Shown: one piece after another, positions 6,806 through 8,636 of the stretch
How positions within the stretch are numbered: the first letter of the stretch is position 1
How the letters are laid out: every line of letters begins with the position of its first letter
Assembly: GCA_016870295.1 (NCBI GenBank)
Contig: VGBY01000041.1
Location: 1-8,636, forward strand
Origin: Actinomycetota bacterium
Lineage (GTDB): Bacteria; Actinomycetota; Acidimicrobiia; Acidimicrobiales; Ilumatobacteraceae
Direction: 5' to 3'
DNA: 8,636 nucleotides
Notes under the pieces: model-generated
What the model saw: the letters and a program-made list of their open reading frames with translations, nothing else
What the model was told of the DNA's origin: nothing
Database searches by the model: none
Program-made: the position numbers and the translations under genes

Positions 6806-8491
6806 GCAGCCCCGCAGCTAGGTCGAACCCAACTCGAAGAAAAGGACCGCGACGATCTCGCCCAGATCGCGTCTGCCCTCGGCTTGAAGGGTGTGGCGAA
6901 GGCCAGCAAAGCAGTGCTCATCGAAAAGATCCTGGAGGAAACCATGTCACCTGAACCACAAGAATCCGCACCGCGCGCTTCGGCACCGAAGGCGTCGAGT
7001 CGCGAGAATGCCGCCGCACCGCTCGGCGCTGGCGGCGAGCCGCTCTCGGAGTGGGAAGTCGAACTCGCCGAACACGAAGGAACGCCGATTGCGCCAGATG
7101 CCCGCGTCGAGGGCGAGTCGCGCGGCCGCCATGACCGCAACGATCGCGGCGACCGAAACGACCGCAATGACCGCGGCGACCGCAACTTCCGCGACCGCAA
7201 CGATCGCGGTGACCGCAACGATCGCAACTTCAACGACGGTGGCGGACGCAACCGCAGGCGTCGTGGGCGTCGCCGCAGTGGTGGCCGAGATGACGGCCCG
7301 CAGGGTGACGATCGGTACGAGTTTGAGCAAGTGGAGTCGAACGAGCCGGTCAGCAACGAGCCCGTGAAGGTGGAGGGCTACCTCGACCTTCGTGATGAGG
7401 GCTACGGCTTCCTGCGCATCGGTGGCTACTTGCCGACGCGCAACGACGCGTATGTGTCGGTTCGTTTCACGCGACAGTTCGGTTTGCGCAAGGGTGACCA
7501 CATCACAGGTCTCTCGCGCCCAGCGGGTCGCAACGAGAAGAACCCAGCCTTGCTCGAGGTGTACACCGTCAACGGTGGTGACCCGGAGAAGGCGCGCAAC
7601 CGCAAGAAGTTCGAAGACCTCACGCCGTTGTTCCCCGACGAGAAACTCGGGCTTTCGACGTCGGGCGATCCGCTCAACATGACGGCGCGCATCATCGACC
7701 TGATCTCGCCAATCGGCAAGGGCCAGCGCGGCATCATCGTGTCGCCGCCGAAGGCCGGCAAGACCACCGTGATGAAAACCATCGCGACCAGCATCGAAAA
7801 GAATCACCCCGAGGTGAAGTTGATCGTGCTGTTGATCGACGAGCGCCCCGAAGAAGTCACCGACATGCGTCGCACCGTGAAGGGCGAGGTCATCGCCAGC
7901 ACGTTCGATCGCCCGTCGGATGAACACACCGCGGTTGCCGAACTTGCGATCGAGAAAGCCAAGCGCATGGTTGAAGCCGGCGAAGATGTGGTCATCATCC
8001 TCGACGGCATCACGCGTTTGTCGCGCGCCTACAACCTGGCGGCGCCGGCGACGGGTCGCATCATGTCGGGCGGTATCGATGCGGGCGCGCTGTATCCGCC
8101 GAAGAAGTTCTTCGGTGCGGCGCGCAACATCGAAGAGGGCGGCAGCCTCACGATTCTTGCCACCGCACTCGTCGAAACGAACAGCCGCATGGACGAAGCC
8201 ATCTTCGAGGAGTTCAAAGGCACCGGCAACATGGAGCTGCGCCTCGACCGTCGTCTGGCCGAGCGTCGCATCTATCCGGCGATCGATGTGGATGCATCGA
8301 GCACCCGCCACGAGGAACTGCTGTTTGATCGCAAGCAGTTGCAGATGGTGTGGAAGCTGCGTCGCGTGTTGAGCGGACTTGCCGCTGACGGCAATGCCGC
8401 ACCCGGCCTTGAGTTGCTGATTGATCGTCTGAAGTCGTTCAAGACCAACGACGAATTCCTCTCGGAAATCGCCAAGCAACCGACCGCCTGA
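6803..8491 (+). CDS. rho: Transcription termination factor Rho, with N-terminal insertion domain
   Basis: Rho is a hexameric RNA-dependent ATPase/helicase that loads on untranslated RNA and releases it from RNA polymerase. The 562-residue product has a Rho_N (SAP-like) domain at about 8-48. A low-complexity linker with DRNDRG-type repeats follows (about 111-142), then an Arg-rich patch (about 149-160). The cold-shock-like primary RNA-binding domain starts near VEGYLDLRDEGYGFLR (about 190-205). The RecA-like ATPase core has the P-loop PPKAGKTT (315-322, Lys320), LLIDERPEEVTD with catalytic Glu347 and Arg348, Walker B VVIILDGITR (396-405, Asp401), and the secondary-site/arginine-finger region GTGNMELRLDRRLAERRIYP. 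E. coli Rho is 419 residues; the extra length is the actinobacterial-type insertion, which in M. luteus and mycobacteria increases RNA binding. The gene follows thrC by 123 bp and probably has its own promoter. Confidence 0.97.
   Translation: MAAPQLGRTQLEEKDRDDLAQIASALGLKGVAKASKAVLIEKILEETMSPEPQESAPRASAPKASSRENAAAPLGAGGEPLSEWEVELAEHEGTPIAPDARVEGESRGRHDRNDRGDRNDRNDRGDRNFRDRNDRGDRNDRNFNDGGGRNRRRRGRRRSGGRDDGPQGDDRYEFEQVESNEPVSNEPVKVEGYLDLRDEGYGFLRIGGYLPTRNDAYVSVRFTRQFGLRKGDHITGLSRPAGRNEKNPALLEVYTVNGGDPEKARNRKKFEDLTPLFPDEKLGLSTSGDPLNMTARIIDLISPIGKGQRGIIVSPPKAGKTTVMKTIATSIEKNHPEVKLIVLLIDERPEEVTDMRRTVKGEVIASTFDRPSDEHTAVAELAIEKAKRMVEAGEDVVIILDGITRLSRAYNLAAPATGRIMSGGIDAGALYPPKKFFGAARNIEEGGSLTILATALVETNSRMDEAIFEEFKGTGNMELRLDRRLAERRIYPAIDVDASSTRHEELLFDRKQLQMVWKLRRVLSGLAADGNAAPGLELLIDRLKSFKTNDEFLSEIAKQPTA
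7133..7228 (+). repeat. Degenerate 18-bp repeats encoding DRNDRG/DRNDRN in the Rho insertion
   Basis: Units at 7133-7150, 7151-7168, 7193-7210 and 7211-7228 encode DRNDRG, DRNDRN, DRNDRG and DRNDRN. They are split by a variant segment (7169-7192, DRGDRNFR). The units at 7133 and 7193 match at 17 of 18 bases. They correspond to Rho residues 111-142. This is coding low-complexity sequence, not a CRISPR array. Confidence 0.85.
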
Positions 8492-8501
8492 CGCGGTCGG
8501 T
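8479..8501 (+). terminator. Hairpin across the rho stop codon, candidate terminator without T-run
   Basis: ACCGACCGC (8479-8487) and GCGGTCGGT (8493-8501) form a perfect 9-bp, GC-rich stem with loop CTGAC, which contains most of the rho TGA (8489-8491). No T-tract follows, so a classical intrinsic terminator is not supported. Tail-less hairpins have been proposed as terminators in Actinobacteria. It could instead protect the 3' end or attenuate read-through to the gene at 8525. Confidence 0.4.
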
Positions 8502-8524
8502 AGTGCTAGCCGACGGCCCACATC

Positions 8525-8636
8525 GTGGCGGCTGAGCAAGCAGAGTTCGCGCTGCGCCGTGAACGGCTGGCGCTACGCACCCGTATTGCGCAACTAGCGA
8601 CTGCACCACCGAGCGGATTCGATGCGTCGTGGTTGG
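8525..8636 (+). CDS. Start of an unrecognised gene, truncated by the window end
   Basis: From GTG 8525 the frame stays open to the end of the window (37 codons). In-frame TAG codons at 8501 and 8507 rule out an earlier start. No clear ribosome site precedes it. The visible peptide begins MAAEQAEFALRRERLALRTR and is rich in Ala, Arg, Glu and Leu, suggesting an N-terminal helix, followed by a Pro-containing turn. I do not recognise it. It is not ribosomal protein L31 (rpmE), which follows rho in M. tuberculosis, and does not resemble the N terminus of release factor 1. Its GC at third codon positions (22 of 37) looks modest for such a GC-rich region. It lies 33 bp after rho. Confidence 0.5.
   Translation, partial: MAAEQAEFALRRERLALRTRIAQLATAPPSGFDASWL

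Noticed and set aside
7133..7228. CRISPR-like or intergenic repeat array
   Set aside because: The repeats are in frame inside rho, have no spacers, and encode a known kind of low-complexity Rho insertion.
8479..8524. Classical intrinsic terminator after rho
   Set aside because: The hairpin is strong but is followed by TAGTGCTAGCC with no T-run, so only a tail-less terminator can be proposed.
6947..8539. A 530-codon open frame on the - strand opposite rho
   Set aside because: It mirrors rho, whose protein is unmistakable over the full length. Its translation is low-complexity with no recognisable domain, as expected for an antisense shadow in GC-rich DNA.
1..8636. A previously undescribed system (defence, mobile, biosynthetic)
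   Set aside because: All full-length genes are recognisable housekeeping genes in a known actinobacterial order. I see no transposase, integrase, toxin-antitoxin pair, att site or anomalous composition; only the truncated gene at 8525 is unidentified.

Overview
This window is an ordinary, well-conserved chromosomal stretch. The gene order argS - lysA - hom - thrC - (gap) - rho, all on the + strand, is the arrangement known from Actinobacteria such as Mycobacterium and Corynebacterium. High GC, GTG starts for argS, lysA and rho, and a Rho protein with a long Arg/Asn/Asp/Gly-rich N-terminal insertion support an actinobacterium. No ribosomal RNA or other decisive marker is present. An Acidimicrobiia-like lineage is a guess from overall protein flavour, not a demonstrated placement.

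Layout: 1-717 holds the C-terminal part of a nucleoside hydrolase (+). A tRNA-Arg(CCG) with encoded CCA lies on the - strand at 730-805, convergent with the hydrolase and divergent from argS. A 76-bp divergent intergenic region (806-881) carries a perfect 13-bp palindrome just before argS. Then come argS (882-2672), lysA (2669-3949, overlapping argS by 4 bp), hom (3953-5266) and thrC (5291-6679), packed tightly enough to be one transcription unit. A 123-bp gap (6680-6802) holds two hairpins and a possible promoter whose -35 lies inside the 3' end of thrC. rho follows (6803-8491), with a 9-bp-stem hairpin straddling its stop codon. The last 112 bases hold the start of an unrecognised gene (8525 to the window end).

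Functionally, LysA makes L-lysine from meso-diaminopimelate. Hom and ThrC are the homoserine-forming and final steps of threonine synthesis. ArgS charges tRNA-Arg, and one of its substrate tRNAs is encoded next door. Rho terminates transcription. The homoserine kinase gene (thrB), which lies between thrC and rho in Mycobacterium tuberculosis, is absent here.

I found no mobile element, CRISPR array, phage gene or novel defence-like system. The features most worth a second look are a tandem-repeat insertion in ArgS just before its KMSKS-like loop, the palindrome in the tRNA-Arg/argS divergent region, the missing thrB, and the structured rho leader and tail.
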